From Microbacterium trichothecenolyticum (GTDB lineage: Bacteria > Actinomycetota > Actinomycetes > Actinomycetales > Microbacteriaceae): DNA of 64,000 bases. Of this stretch, positions 32,833 to 41,892 are shown piece after piece; the first letter of the stretch is position 1; every line of letters begins with the position of its first letter. Below the pieces are notes generated by a model. That model saw only the letters and a program-made list of their open reading frames with translations. It did not search any database and was not told the origin of the DNA. Position numbers and translations under genes: made by a program. The stretch spans positions 124,001 through 188,000 of the forward strand of contig NZ_JAUTBF010000001.1 in the NCBI RefSeq assembly GCF_030818955.1, written 5' to 3'.

Positions 32833-34506
32833 TCACGCCGCCTCCCCGAGCCCCAGGATGCCGTTCTCGAACGCCGCGCGCGCCAGCACCTTGTAGCCGT
32901 GCTCGGGGAAGAACACCGTCAGTCGGTCGTCCTCGATGCCCATGACGGTGCCCGTTCCGAACTCGCCGTGCTCGACGGTGGCGTCGATGCGGATGCCGTC
33001 GGCGTCGGCGGTTGCCGGCTCCTCCTCGGCTGCGGTGACAGCGCTCGCGTCGGCTGGGGCGACAGCGCTCGCGTCGCAGCGATCGCATGCGCCGCAGCGC
33101 TCGGCGGCCTCGACGCCGAAGTACTCCAGCAGCGCGCGCCGCCGGCAGTGGGCAGTCTCGGCGTAGCCCCGCATGATCGCGATGCGGGAGGCGCGGATGC
33201 GCTCCTCGGCTTCGTCACGTTCGCGTACGGCGCTCACCGCGTCTCCCGCCGACGCCGTCGACATCGCCGACACGCCGTCGGGACCCGAAATGGCCAACCC
33301 GCACGCGATGAGCTGGTTGAGAACCCGGCCGATCGCGCGCGTCGAGCGCTCGGCCTCCTCGGCGATGTCCTTCGCGCGCATCGGTCTCTTCGACCGTCGA
33401 AGCGCGTCCCACACCCCGGCGATGTCGCCCTTCTTGCTGTGCCCGCCGGCGAAGAACGACCGCAGCGAGAAGTCCTCGGCGCGGTAGTGCAGGATCGCCC
33501 GCGCCGGCTGACCGTCGCGCGCAGCCCGGCCGATCTCCTGCGCATACGCGTCGAGCGACTCGGTCACGTCGGCGTGCACGACGAGGCGCACGTCGCTCTT
33601 GTCGACGCCCATCCCAAAGGCCGAGGTCGCGACGACGACGTCGAGCTCGCCCGCGCTCCAGGCGGTGTGCACCTCGTCGCGCCGCTTCTGCGCCATCGCC
33701 CCGTGGTAGGCCGCCGCGCGCAGACCCAGTTCGGTGAGCTCCTCCGCATACGCGTCGGTTTCCTTGCGCGTCGCCACGTACAGCAGCGCCGGGCCACCGG
33801 CATCCTGAACATCCGCCACGACCGCGCGCCGCTTGCCCGCGTCGTCTTCGTGACGGCGCACGCTCATGTGGATCTCGGGGCGATCCATGCCGCGCACTTC
33901 GAGGTGCGGGTCGCGCATTCCCAGGCTCGCCGTGATGTCGTCGCGGACGGGGGCGGATGCCGTGGCCGTCAGCGCGAGGACGGGCGGGTGCCCGAGGGCC
34001 TCGACGGCGTCGCCGATACGGGCGTAGTCGGGCCGGAAGTCATGCCCCCAAGCGGAGACGCAGTGGGCTTCGTCAACGACCATCAAGCGCACGTCGGCCT
34101 TCACGAGGCGATCGAAGACCTCGGGGTTGGCGAGCTGTTCGGGAGCGAGAAAGGCGTACACGGCATCGTCGCTCTCGATGGCGGCCCACGCGTTCTTGCG
34201 CGCAGCGGCGCTCGTGCGCGAGTTCAGCGCCACGGCGGCGGGTGCGTCGGGTGCGGCATCGATGGAGTCGATCTGGTCGCGCTGCAGCGCCAGCAACGGT
34301 GACAGCACGACGGTGACCCCGCCCAACTCGCACCCCGCGATCTGGTAGACGGCCGACTTGCCCGCGCCCGTGGGGAACACCACGAGGGTGTCGCGCCCGC
34401 CGACGACAGCGTCGATCGCCTCTGCCTGGCCGGGCAGCAGGTCGTCCCAGCCGAAGACCTCACGGGCCGTGCGCGCGGACTGTGCGAGAGTGGCGGGAGC
34501 GTTCAC
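32833..34506 (-). CDS. recQ: RecQ family ATP-dependent DNA helicase
   Basis: 557 residues from GTG 34506. Walker A is PTGAGKSAVYQ, motif II is DEAH (VVDEAHCVSAWGHDFRPDY), motif III TATAS, and the second helicase lobe contains TSAFGMGVDK and EIGRAARDGQPA with the arginine finger. The RecQ zinc-binding region is present (ALLEYFGVEAAERCGACDRCD). There is no HRDC domain; instead, after an Ala-rich linker, the last 60 residues look like a small beta-barrel (VEHGEFGTGTVMGIEDDRLT), of the kind seen in DUF3553 or PcrA C-terminal Tudor folds that contact RNA polymerase or DNA. It unwinds 3'-to-5' in recombination and repair. Confidence 0.9.
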   Translation of the reverse strand: MNAPATLAQSARTAREVFGWDDLLPGQAEAIDAVVGGRDTLVVFPTGAGKSAVYQIAGCELGGVTVVLSPLLALQRDQIDSIDAAPDAPAAVALNSRTSAAARKNAWAAIESDDAVYAFLAPEQLANPEVFDRLVKADVRLMVVDEAHCVSAWGHDFRPDYARIGDAVEALGHPPVLALTATASAPVRDDITASLGMRDPHLEVRGMDRPEIHMSVRRHEDDAGKRRAVVADVQDAGGPALLYVATRKETDAYAEELTELGLRAAAYHGAMAQKRRDEVHTAWSAGELDVVVATSAFGMGVDKSDVRLVVHADVTESLDAYAQEIGRAARDGQPARAILHYRAEDFSLRSFFAGGHSKKGDIAGVWDALRRSKRPMRAKDIAEEAERSTRAIGRVLNQLIACGLAISGPDGVSAMSTASAGDAVSAVRERDEAEERIRASRIAIMRGYAETAHCRRRALLEYFGVEAAERCGACDRCDASAVAPADASAVTAAEEEPATADADGIRIDATVEHGEFGTGTVMGIEDDRLTVFFPEHGYKVLARAAFENGILGLGEAA

Positions 34507-34735
34507 GAGACCTCATTCCTGGGGGACGAACCCAGCACATCGCGAACCTCCGACATCGGATCGGGGGTTGCGGGCGGCGGGGCGAGCGGGTACTCGCCCG
34601 GGAAAGCGAAGATGCGAGGCCCGCCCGCGTGGTTCCGCCCGACGGACGGGGCGTCCCGGGCGCAAGCCGATGCCACGCGCACCCCCTCGGCGCAAGCGGC
34701 GCATCGATGTCGGAGGGGGATGCCAGGATGCCGAC

Positions 34736-36304
34736 ATGCTCTTCGGCGATATCGATGCGGCCCTCACGACGGTGACGGGCACACGCTCGCGCCTGGCCAA
34801 GGTCGAGACCCTTGCGGCGGTGTTGCGCGCTCTCGATCCCGACGAGATCGAGCCGGCGGTGGGACTGCTCACGGCGGCTCCCCGGCAGGGACGCCTGGGC
34901 GTCGGGTGGCGCACGCTGTCGACGCGCGGAGGAGCTCACGCGCCCACGTCGTCGCTGACGATCAGTGAGGTCGACGAGGCCTTCGCCCGGCTGGTGAAGA
35001 CCGGGGGAGCGGGGTCGGTCTCGGTCCGCACCGCTCTGCTCGACGACCTCGCCGCGCGGGCGACGGCGACCGAGTGGCAGCTGCTCGTACGCATCATGAC
35101 CGGAGAGCTGCGCACCGGCGCGCTCGAGGGCGTGCTCGTGGATGCCGTCGCCCGGGCGAGCGAGCGCGACGGCGCCCTCGTGCGCCGGGCCGCCATGCTG
35201 TCGGGCGATCTCGGCGAGACTGCCCGCATCGCGCTCACCGGGGCCGCCGAAGAGCTCGCTGCCGTCGGACTCGTCGTCGGCCGCGGGGTGCAGCCGATGC
35301 TCGCCTCGACCGCGAAGACCGTCGCCGAGGCCCTCGAGGCGGCGGGGCGGGCGTCGGTCGAATACAAGCTCGACGGCGCCCGCATACAGGTGCACCGGCA
35401 CGGCGACGAGGTGCGCGTGTTCACTCGAACCCTCGCCGACGTCACCCACCGCGTGCCCGAGATCGTCGACGTGGCCCTGTCGCTGCCCGTCGACGACGTG
35501 ATCCTCGACGGCGAGACGCTCTCGCTCGACGACGACGGCGCTCCGCGCCCTTTCCAAGACACCATGGCGCGCTTCGGAGCCGAGACCGCGCAGGCCATCG
35601 CCCTGCGCCCCTGGTTCTTCGACATCCTGCACGTCGACGGGCGAGACCTGATCGATGAGCCTTTGCGCGCCCGCCTCGACGAGCTGCAGCGCGCGGCGGG
35701 GGAGTACCGCATCCCGGCCCAGCTGACCGACGACGTCGAGGTCGCCGAGGCGTTCGCTCGCGCGGCGCTCGACGCCGGGCACGAGGGCGTCATGGTGAAG
35801 GGGCTCGACGCGGCGTACTCTGCCGGGCGCCGCGGGAAGAGTTGGCTCAAGGTCAAGCCCGTCCACACGTTCGATCTCGTCGTGCTCGGCGTCGAGCGCG
35901 GATCCGGACGACGCGCGCGGTGGTTCTCGAACCTGCACCTGGGTGCGCGCGACCCGGCCGGTCTGTTCGGCGACCCCGGCGGCTTCGTCATGGTCGGCAA
36001 GACGTTCAAGGGACTCACCGACGATGTGCTGCGCTGGCAGACCGCGCACTTTGCCGAGCGTGCGACGGGCGAGGTTCCGGGCGGCATCCGCGTCGCCCCC
36101 GACACCGTCGTCGAGATCGCGATCGACGGCGTCCAGCGCTCGGTGCGCTACCCGGGCGGTGTCGCGCTGCGGTTCGCCCGGGTCAAGGGTTACCGCCCCG
36201 ACAAGAGGGTCGGCGACGCCGACACGATCGACACGTTGCGCGCGATGCTGCCGGCCGGCGCCGATGCTGGCGCCCCGAGTGACGACGGCGACACGGCATC
36301 GTGA
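34736..36304 (+). CDS. ATP-dependent DNA ligase (LigB type)
   Basis: 522 residues. The adenylation lysine lies in VEYKLDGARIQVH, followed by the family motifs FTRTLADVT (motif Ia/III region), ILDGETLSL, FFDILHVDG and the C-terminal EGVMVKGLDAAY and WLKVKPVHT. The N-terminal 200 residues match the DNA-binding domain of eukaryote/archaeal-type ligases, so it resembles mycobacterial LigB rather than LigD or LigC. It seals nicks and is a second ligase beside the NAD-dependent one. AGGA lies 7 nt before ATG 34736. It is divergent from recQ, another repair gene. Confidence 0.9.
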   Translation: MLFGDIDAALTTVTGTRSRLAKVETLAAVLRALDPDEIEPAVGLLTAAPRQGRLGVGWRTLSTRGGAHAPTSSLTISEVDEAFARLVKTGGAGSVSVRTALLDDLAARATATEWQLLVRIMTGELRTGALEGVLVDAVARASERDGALVRRAAMLSGDLGETARIALTGAAEELAAVGLVVGRGVQPMLASTAKTVAEALEAAGRASVEYKLDGARIQVHRHGDEVRVFTRTLADVTHRVPEIVDVALSLPVDDVILDGETLSLDDDGAPRPFQDTMARFGAETAQAIALRPWFFDILHVDGRDLIDEPLRARLDELQRAAGEYRIPAQLTDDVEVAEAFARAALDAGHEGVMVKGLDAAYSAGRRGKSWLKVKPVHTFDLVVLGVERGSGRRARWFSNLHLGARDPAGLFGDPGGFVMVGKTFKGLTDDVLRWQTAHFAERATGEVPGGIRVAPDTVVEIAIDGVQRSVRYPGGVALRFARVKGYRPDKRVGDADTIDTLRAMLPAGADAGAPSDDGDTAS

Positions 36305-36362
36305 CCGCGCGCAGCGCCCGTATGCCCTCATCCACGGTGATTCCTGAAGGAAGGACGACGGA

Positions 36363-36989
36363 ATGAGTCTGGCCCCCTGGCTCGACGGTGAACTCGGTTA
36401 TCGAAGTTTTGGCACTCCCGGCGCGCCGCGCGTGGTGTTCGTGTTGCGGACCGGAGATGTGGCCACCACCGACCCCGACACCCGGGTCACCTCGGGATTC
36501 GATGTACGCATCGTCGCCGTCGGACTCGACGCTCCCGAACTCGAAGACCCGCCCGTGTTCGGCGGTCAGACCTCGGCGGGTCTCACCGTCGAGGCCCTGC
36601 GCGCGCTCCTCGACCGCGAGGCGCCGGGGGCGAAGGTCGGGCTCGTCGGGGAGCGCGCCGCGGGCCCGATCGCTATCTACCTCGCAGCGGCGATGGGGCC
36701 AGTGGTCGATCGTCTGGTGATCGTCGGGGTCGAGAGTCCTTCAGATCCGCTCAGCCGCGACCTGCGCACACCGCTTCTCGACCATCTCGACGCCGAGGCC
36801 CTCATCATCGTCGGTGGCGCGGGCCCCGCCGGCGTGGCCGACGCCGAGTGGTACCTCGAACGCATGCGCGCGGCCGAGATGGAGGTCGTGCCCGACGCCG
36901 AGATCGGCTCGGTCAACGGCCACGTCACACTGACGTCGGTGTGGGCCCGCGCACTCGCCCACGCGGCTCCCGGTGCCGAGCGTCGCTGA
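36363..36989 (+). CDS. Alpha/beta-hydrolase-like protein lacking the usual nucleophile
   Basis: 208 residues with a good ribosome-binding site (AAGGAAGGA). It opens with APWLDGELGYRSFGTPGAPRVVFV and has the layout of an alpha/beta hydrolase, but the nucleophile elbow reads GLVGERAAGPIAIY where G-X-S-X-G is expected, so the catalytic serine appears replaced. A late VNGH could be the histidine. It may therefore be a pseudo-enzyme or use other residues. It begins 59 nt after the ligase stop and may be in its operon. Confidence 0.65.
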   Translation: MSLAPWLDGELGYRSFGTPGAPRVVFVLRTGDVATTDPDTRVTSGFDVRIVAVGLDAPELEDPPVFGGQTSAGLTVEALRALLDREAPGAKVGLVGERAAGPIAIYLAAAMGPVVDRLVIVGVESPSDPLSRDLRTPLLDHLDAEALIIVGGAGPAGVADAEWYLERMRAAEMEVVPDAEIGSVNGHVTLTSVWARALAHAAPGAERR

Positions 36990-37217
36990 GGCCAGTGGTG
37001 GGGGTCGCTGGTGCAGGTGGGAACTGCTCACGCCGGTGGGCGCTCGCTGACGCCGGTGCCGCCCACGCGGTGCTGCGCGCCCTCGACGCCGGTACGGGTC
37101 CCGACATCGGCCGCAACGGGCGGAGCGCCCTGTGGTCGGTGCGCTCGTCGAGTCTGAGCCGACCGACACCGGCGCACGGCGCCGCTGCGCCGCGGACGAG
37201 CGCGCGATGGTGACACG

Positions 37218-38078
37218 TCAGCCCCGCGTCACGGCCTTCACCTGCACGACGTTCGACTCCTCGTCGACCTCGACGTGGTCGGTCTGCGCTTTGAGGAAGT
37301 CCGAGAAGCTGCGGAACCCGAGTGACTTCTCGCTGAACGACGGGTCGAGACGCTTCATGAGGTCTTTCACCGCTGAGGCGTGCAGCCACTCGCCGTCGGC
37401 GCGCTCTCCCTCGAGCTGCATCGCCCGGTCGAGCAGGTCGACCGCGGGGTCTTTCGAACGCTTGCGGGCACGGGGCCGCGAGGGCGCGGCATCCTTCTTC
37501 GTCTCGGCCAGGTTCGGGATGCCGGGAAGCGAGTCGTACGCGTCGAACCGATCGCAGGCAGCGGCGAGCGACTTTGCCGTCGATCCGGCCACACCGACGC
37601 CCACCACGTAGCGGCCGAGGCGTTTGCAGCGTTGCGCGAGGGGAACGTAATCGCTGTCACCGGCGACGATGACGACGTGCGTGAGGTCGGGCAGGCGGAA
37701 CATGTCTTCCACGGCATCCACGGCGAGGCGGATGTCGGCGCCGTTCTTGGCATATGCCGCTGCGGGAAACAATTGCACGAGGTCGACGGCGCGCGCTACG
37801 AGCTGCGAGCGGTATTCGGCGTTGACGGGCGACGACCAGTCGGCGTACGCACGGGTCAGCACGAGGGTGCCGAACGATGCCGCGTAGTCGATGACCGCAC
37901 CGACGTCGATCGTCGCCTTCGTCAAGCGCTCGGCGATCTCGGGGTCGATCGGGTTCTCAGCGATCTTCTGCCGGTCGCGTGAGTAGGCGTTGCGTCCGTG
38001 CACGCGGTCGTACCACGACATGACGATGTTGTCGAAGTCGAGGTAGACGGCGACACGGGCGCTCTGCGTTTCGGGCAT
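37218..38078 (-). CDS. NYN domain protein with C-terminal LOTUS/OST-HTH domain
   Basis: 286 residues. The N-terminal two-thirds is a NYN (PIN-like) nuclease domain: VYLDFDNIVMSW with the first aspartates, and VIVAGDSDYVPLAQRCKRLGRYVVGVG with the second acidic cluster, the arrangement of metal-dependent RNases. The C-terminal 90 residues (LLDRAMQLEG, then WLHASAVKDLMKRLDPSFSEKSLGFRSFSDFL) match the LOTUS/OST-HTH fold, which binds RNA. Together this implies an RNA-targeting nuclease or regulator. ATG 38078 has GAGACT 7 nt upstream. No toxin/antitoxin partner is adjacent. Confidence 0.87.
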   Translation of the reverse strand: MPETQSARVAVYLDFDNIVMSWYDRVHGRNAYSRDRQKIAENPIDPEIAERLTKATIDVGAVIDYAASFGTLVLTRAYADWSSPVNAEYRSQLVARAVDLVQLFPAAAYAKNGADIRLAVDAVEDMFRLPDLTHVVIVAGDSDYVPLAQRCKRLGRYVVGVGVAGSTAKSLAAACDRFDAYDSLPGIPNLAETKKDAAPSRPRARKRSKDPAVDLLDRAMQLEGERADGEWLHASAVKDLMKRLDPSFSEKSLGFRSFSDFLKAQTDHVEVDEESNVVQVKAVTRG

Positions 38079-38194
38079 GGCATCCAGTCTCGTCGGTTGC
38101 GGCGGTCAGGGCCAGTCCGCCCCACCGGCCCGATGCGGCTCCCCGCCGTGGCGGCGCCGATGCCGCCGCCCGCCCGGGCGGGGCGTGCCGTTGG

Positions 38195-38224
38195 GCGGAG
38201 TCGGGGGTCGACACGCCGGTGTGG
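38195..38224. repeat. Second copy of an interspersed intergenic repeat
   Basis: GCGGAGTCGGGGGTCGACAC and its next ten bases match 29879-29908 in 28 of 30 positions. Both copies lie in long GC-rich intergenic DNA without genes, beside GATGCC-rich words. Confidence 0.6.
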
Positions 38225-38298
38225 GTGGTGGGGTTGTGGGTGTGTCGGATGGGGGTTCCGCGGGACGGCGCGGGCTGGGTGGATGCCGACGCGCCGGC

Positions 38299-39282
38299 TC
38301 AGCGCTCTCCGGGGTAGACCACGCCGATCTGGCGTCGCACCTCGTCGAGCACGCCCATGATCGCGACGGTCTCGTCGATCGGGAGCACGTCGCTCGACGT
38401 CACGCCGGCTGCCACGAGACGCTCGGCGGCGAGGGCCTGGAACTGCATGCCGCGACCCTCGATGTCGGTCGTGAATTCCTCGGCCACCTCGTTGTCGGGC
38501 GTGATCACGCGGAACGAGGTGGGGGTGTACCAGACGCGGTCGATCTCGATGCGCGCTTCGGTGCCGACGATCTGGGCGGTGTTCGCGCCCGCGCCGCGCG
38601 ACGACGACACCGTGGTCGACATCGCTCCGCCGGGGTGCACGAGGATCGTGGCGACTTCGGCGTCGCTGCCGGCATCCGACAGGCGGGCCAGCGCGGTGAT
38701 CTGCTCGGGAAGGCCGAGCACGTCGATCGCGAACGAGAGGGGATAGATCCCGAGGTCCAGCAGCGCGCCGCCGCCCAGCTCGAGGGCGTTCAGCCGGTGG
38801 GCGGGGTCGGTGGAGATCTTCTGCGTGTGGTCCGCGGAGACGACGCGGATCTCACCCAGCGTCCCCGCCGCGAGGATCTCACGGATGCGGACCATGTGCG
38901 GCAGGTACCGCGTCCACATGGCCTCCATCGCGAGCAGCCCCTTCTCGGCCGCCCGGTCGCGGATGGCGGCGGCTTCGGCCGCGTTCAGCGTGAACGGCTT
39001 CTCAACGAGCACGTGCTTGCCGTGGTCGAGAGCGAGCAGCGCGTTCTCGACGTGACCGGGGTGCGGGGTCGCGATGTAGACGATGTCGACGGTGGGGTCG
39101 GCCGCCAGCTCTTCGTAGGAGCCGTGCGCATGCGGGATGCCGTACTGATCGGCGAACTCCCGCGCGCTGTCGATGCGGCGTGAGCCGACGGCGGCGACGT
39201 CGAGACCCGCGGTACGCAGATCGGAGGTGAAGGCGTGCGCGATGCCGCCCGTGGCGAGGATGCCCCAGTGCAGTCCAGTCAT
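38299..39282 (-). CDS. Gfo/Idh/MocA family oxidoreductase
   Basis: 327 residues. The Rossmann motif is altered but clear (GILATGGIAHAFTSDLR), followed by VAAVGSRRIDSAREFADQ, the substrate-region lysine in HGKHVLVEKPFTLN, and the C-terminal sheet domain with GGGALLDLGIYPLSFA. These enzymes oxidise or reduce sugars or inositol derivatives with NAD(P). The exact substrate is not readable. ATG 39282 has GGTGGAGAC upstream, also compatible with TACGGT as -10. It is divergent from the M20 peptidase. Confidence 0.88.
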   Translation of the reverse strand: MTGLHWGILATGGIAHAFTSDLRTAGLDVAAVGSRRIDSAREFADQYGIPHAHGSYEELAADPTVDIVYIATPHPGHVENALLALDHGKHVLVEKPFTLNAAEAAAIRDRAAEKGLLAMEAMWTRYLPHMVRIREILAAGTLGEIRVVSADHTQKISTDPAHRLNALELGGGALLDLGIYPLSFAIDVLGLPEQITALARLSDAGSDAEVATILVHPGGAMSTTVSSSRGAGANTAQIVGTEARIEIDRVWYTPTSFRVITPDNEVAEEFTTDIEGRGMQFQALAAERLVAAGVTSSDVLPIDETVAIMGVLDEVRRQIGVVYPGER

Positions 39283-39352
39283 GTCTCCACCGTATCGGCG
39301 CTGCGCCCTCGCGGGCCGAGCAGCCCGACACCTGCGCGAATAGGCTCATCGC

Positions 39353-40693
39353 ATGACGCCCGTCGAGCGCTTTCGCGAACTGCTGGCCATTCCCACCGTG
39401 TCGCGGGCCGACCCCGCCGACGTCGACGATGCCGCCTTCGTGGCGTTCCGCGCGACGCTGGAGAGTCTGTACCCCTTGGTGCACGAGCACCTGGACCGCG
39501 AGGTCGTGGCCGGACACTCGCTCCTTTACCGCTGGAGAGGCCGCACCGATGCCGCACCGCTACTGCTCCTCGCGCATCAGGACGTGGTTCCCGTCGACGG
39601 TCAAGAGTGGCGGCATCCGCCCTTCGCGGCCGAGATCGTGGGGGAGGGGCCCGACCAGACCATCCACGCCCGCGGCGCCATCGACGACAAGGGCGCGTTG
39701 GTCGCCATCTTCGAGGCGGTGGAGCAGTCGCTGGCCGATGGCGCCGTGCCCGAGACGGACGTCTGGCTGGCTTTCGGTCATGACGAGGAGACGCGCGGAA
39801 CCGGCGCGCAGGCCCTGGCGGCGCTGCTGGCCGACCGCGGTGTGCGTCCCGCGCTCGTGCTCGACGAGGGCGGCGCTGTCGTCGAGGGGGCCGTTCCCGG
39901 TGTCGGCGTTCCGACGGCGATGATCGGCGTGGCCGAGCGTGGCGTCGCCACCTTCGACCTCGTGACGCGCGAGGCCGGCGGACACGCCTCTACGCCTCCG
40001 GCCCTGCCGGCGACCGCGCGCCTGGCGCGTGCGATCGACCGGCTGCGTCGTCGGCCGTTTCCCCGACGTCTCGTCGCCCCGGTGCGCGCGATGCTGGCGA
40101 CGGCCGCACCGCACGCGGTGGCGCCCTATGGCGCGGTGTTTCGGCGGGCCGGGCTGACCGCCCCGGTGCTGATCAGGGCGTTGTCGAGCCTCGGTCCCGA
40201 GACGAACGCTCTGGTGCGCACCACCGCCGTGGTGACGCGGCTCGAGGGGGCGGCGGGTGAGAACGTGCTGGCCACGACCGCGCGCGCGAGTGTGAACGTG
40301 CGCCTGTTGACGGGGGAGACGCTGTCGGATGTCGCGATCCACCTGCGTCGTGCGGTCGCCGACCCCCTCGTCGACATCGAGCTGCGCCACGGCGGCGACC
40401 CGTCGCCGGTGTCGCCGTGGCGAGGCGACGCGTGGCGGCGGCTGGCGAGCGCGGTGACCGCCACTCTCGGCGCCGATGTCGTGTCCCTGCCGTATCTGCA
40501 GCTCGGCGCCAGCGACAGTCGGTTCTACACCGGACTCACCGACGCCGTGTATCGCTTCGCCCCGTTCCACCTCACCCGCGCCGAGCGCGATGCCCTGCAT
40601 GCGCCCGATGAGCGTGTCCGCGTCGAGGTGTGGCTGCGCGGCATCCGGTTCTACCGCGCCCTCTTGGTGCCGCCGTCCCCTCCAGCGGCATGA
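39353..40693 (+). CDS. M20 family metallopeptidase
   Basis: 446 residues. First zinc ligands in LLLLAHQDVVPVDG, then the bridging aspartate in ARGAIDDKGAL, the catalytic glutamate pair in GHDEETRGTG, and later ligands LVLDEGG and a C-terminal histidine in RFAPFHLTR. The dimerisation domain starts near the GGHASTPP segment. This resembles the carboxypeptidase S/PM20D1-like M20 subgroup that hydrolyses N-acyl amino acids or short peptides. ATG 39353 lies 6 nt after TAGGCT (39341-39346). Cytoplasmic, no signal peptide. Confidence 0.88.
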   Translation: MTPVERFRELLAIPTVSRADPADVDDAAFVAFRATLESLYPLVHEHLDREVVAGHSLLYRWRGRTDAAPLLLLAHQDVVPVDGQEWRHPPFAAEIVGEGPDQTIHARGAIDDKGALVAIFEAVEQSLADGAVPETDVWLAFGHDEETRGTGAQALAALLADRGVRPALVLDEGGAVVEGAVPGVGVPTAMIGVAERGVATFDLVTREAGGHASTPPALPATARLARAIDRLRRRPFPRRLVAPVRAMLATAAPHAVAPYGAVFRRAGLTAPVLIRALSSLGPETNALVRTTAVVTRLEGAAGENVLATTARASVNVRLLTGETLSDVAIHLRRAVADPLVDIELRHGGDPSPVSPWRGDAWRRLASAVTATLGADVVSLPYLQLGASDSRFYTGLTDAVYRFAPFHLTRAERDALHAPDERVRVEVWLRGIRFYRALLVPPSPPAA

Positions 40694-40716
40694 CGCTCTC
40701 GCGTCGGCTATCCTCG

Positions 40717-40730
40717 TGTGACCGGTCACG
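40717..40730. promoter_or_regulatory. LacI-type operator before the lacI-like gene
   Basis: TGTGACCGGTCACG fits TGTGANCGNTCACA, an actinobacterial LacI-family operator, and resembles the site at 41879-41892. It lies just after a -10-like TATCCT (40709-40714), covering the likely start of transcription, so autorepression is expected. Confidence 0.72.
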
Positions 40731-40763
40731 CAACAGCGCGTGACCGACGCGATCAGGCGGGCC

Positions 40764-41790
40764 ATGAGCGAGACCGAGATTCCGGATGCCGCGGGGCGTG
40801 CCCCGAGTATTCGCGACGTCGCCCGGCTTGCCGGGGTGTCGTACCAGACGGTCTCGCGCGTGATCAACAACAGTTCTCAGCTGCGCCCCGAGACCGCGGC
40901 CCGGGTGCGGTCGGCCATCGCCGAGCTGAAGTTCGTGCCGAATCAGGCCGCCCGGGCCCTCGCGACCAGTCGTACCCGGCTCATCGGGGTGCTGGGGTCC
41001 CCGCACGACGACGCACGGCGTCTCGTCGATGGTGCAGGCGATCGAGTCCGCGGCGCGGGCGGCGGGGTATCGGTTGACCGTCACGAACCTCGCCACCAGC
41101 GCCGCCGACGACGTGCGCGCCTCGATCGACCACCTCATGCGGCAATCGATCGAGGGGCTCATCGCGGTGGCTCCCCAGACACGGGTGCTGCCCATCCTCG
41201 ACGAGCTCAAGCTGCCCGTCCCGGTGCAGATCGTCGCCTCCACGGGGACGGCCACCTCGCACAATGACCAGACGGCCGGCGCCCGGGCGGCCGTCCGGCA
41301 TCTCATCGAGCTCGGTCACACCCGCATCCTCCATATCGCCGGCCCGCGCGACTGGGTCGAGGCCGACCACCGCATGCGCGGATATCTGGCCGAGATGGAC
41401 GCGGGCGACCTGTCGCCGCGCCCACCGGTGTTGGGCGATTGGACGGCGCAGTTCGGGTTCGAGGCGGGCGTGGAGCTGTTGCGTACCGAGGACGCCACCG
41501 CGGTGTTCGCGGGCAACGACTATATGGCGCTCGGATTCATGCATGCCGTTCGCGCCATAGGGCGATCCGTGCCCGAGGACATCTCGGTGGTCGGATTCGA
41601 CGACGTCCCCGAGTCGGCCCACCTCTGGCCGCCGTTGACGACCGTGCGTCAGGACTTCCTCGGCATCGGCACCCGTGCCTTCGCCGACCTGTTGGTGGCA
41701 TTGGGGGAGTCGGTCGAGGCGGATGCCCGCACCGAACCCGACCACCTGCGCTTGATCGTGCGCTCGTCCACCGCGCCACCGCGTCGCTGA
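40764..41790 (+). pseudogene. LacI family transcriptional regulator, frameshifted
   Basis: The N-terminal part, from ATG 40764, has a LacI helix-turn-helix (PSIRDVARLAGVSYQTVSRVINN) and hinge (LKFVPNQAARALATSRTRLIGVLGS). Around 41001-41004 the frame breaks: one extra base separates GVLGSP from THGVSSMVQAIESAARAAGY, which continues in the next frame as a normal sugar-binding domain to 41790 (FAGNDYMALGF, SVVGFDDVPESAHLWPPLTTV). Removing one C would give a protein of about 340 residues. It is either an inactivated gene or a sequence error. The gene sits before the chvE importer and their operators match, so it was the local regulator, released by a sugar ligand. Confidence 0.85.
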
Positions 41791-41836
41791 TTTCGTCACG
41801 TTTGCGCAACAGCGCGGGCGGGTTGCGAAGACGGAC

Positions 41837-41867
41837 TTGACAGCGGCAGCGCCGCGCGGGGTAGCAT
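41837..41867 (+). promoter_or_regulatory. Promoter of the chvE-mmsA-mmsB operon
   Basis: TTGACA (41837-41842) and TAGCAT (41862-41867) are spaced by 19 bp. The LacI operator at 41879-41892 lies at the expected transcription start, giving a leader of about 215 nt before chvE. Confidence 0.6.
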
Positions 41868-41878
41868 CGCACACACAA

Positions 41879-41892
41879 TGTGAACGGTCACA
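41879..41892. promoter_or_regulatory. LacI-type operator of the sugar importer operon
   Basis: TGTGAACGGTCACA, within ATGTGAACGGTCACAT (41878-41893), is a near-perfect inverted repeat and matches the site before the LacI gene (40717-40730). It overlaps the predicted transcription start, so bound repressor would shut the importer. Confidence 0.78.
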
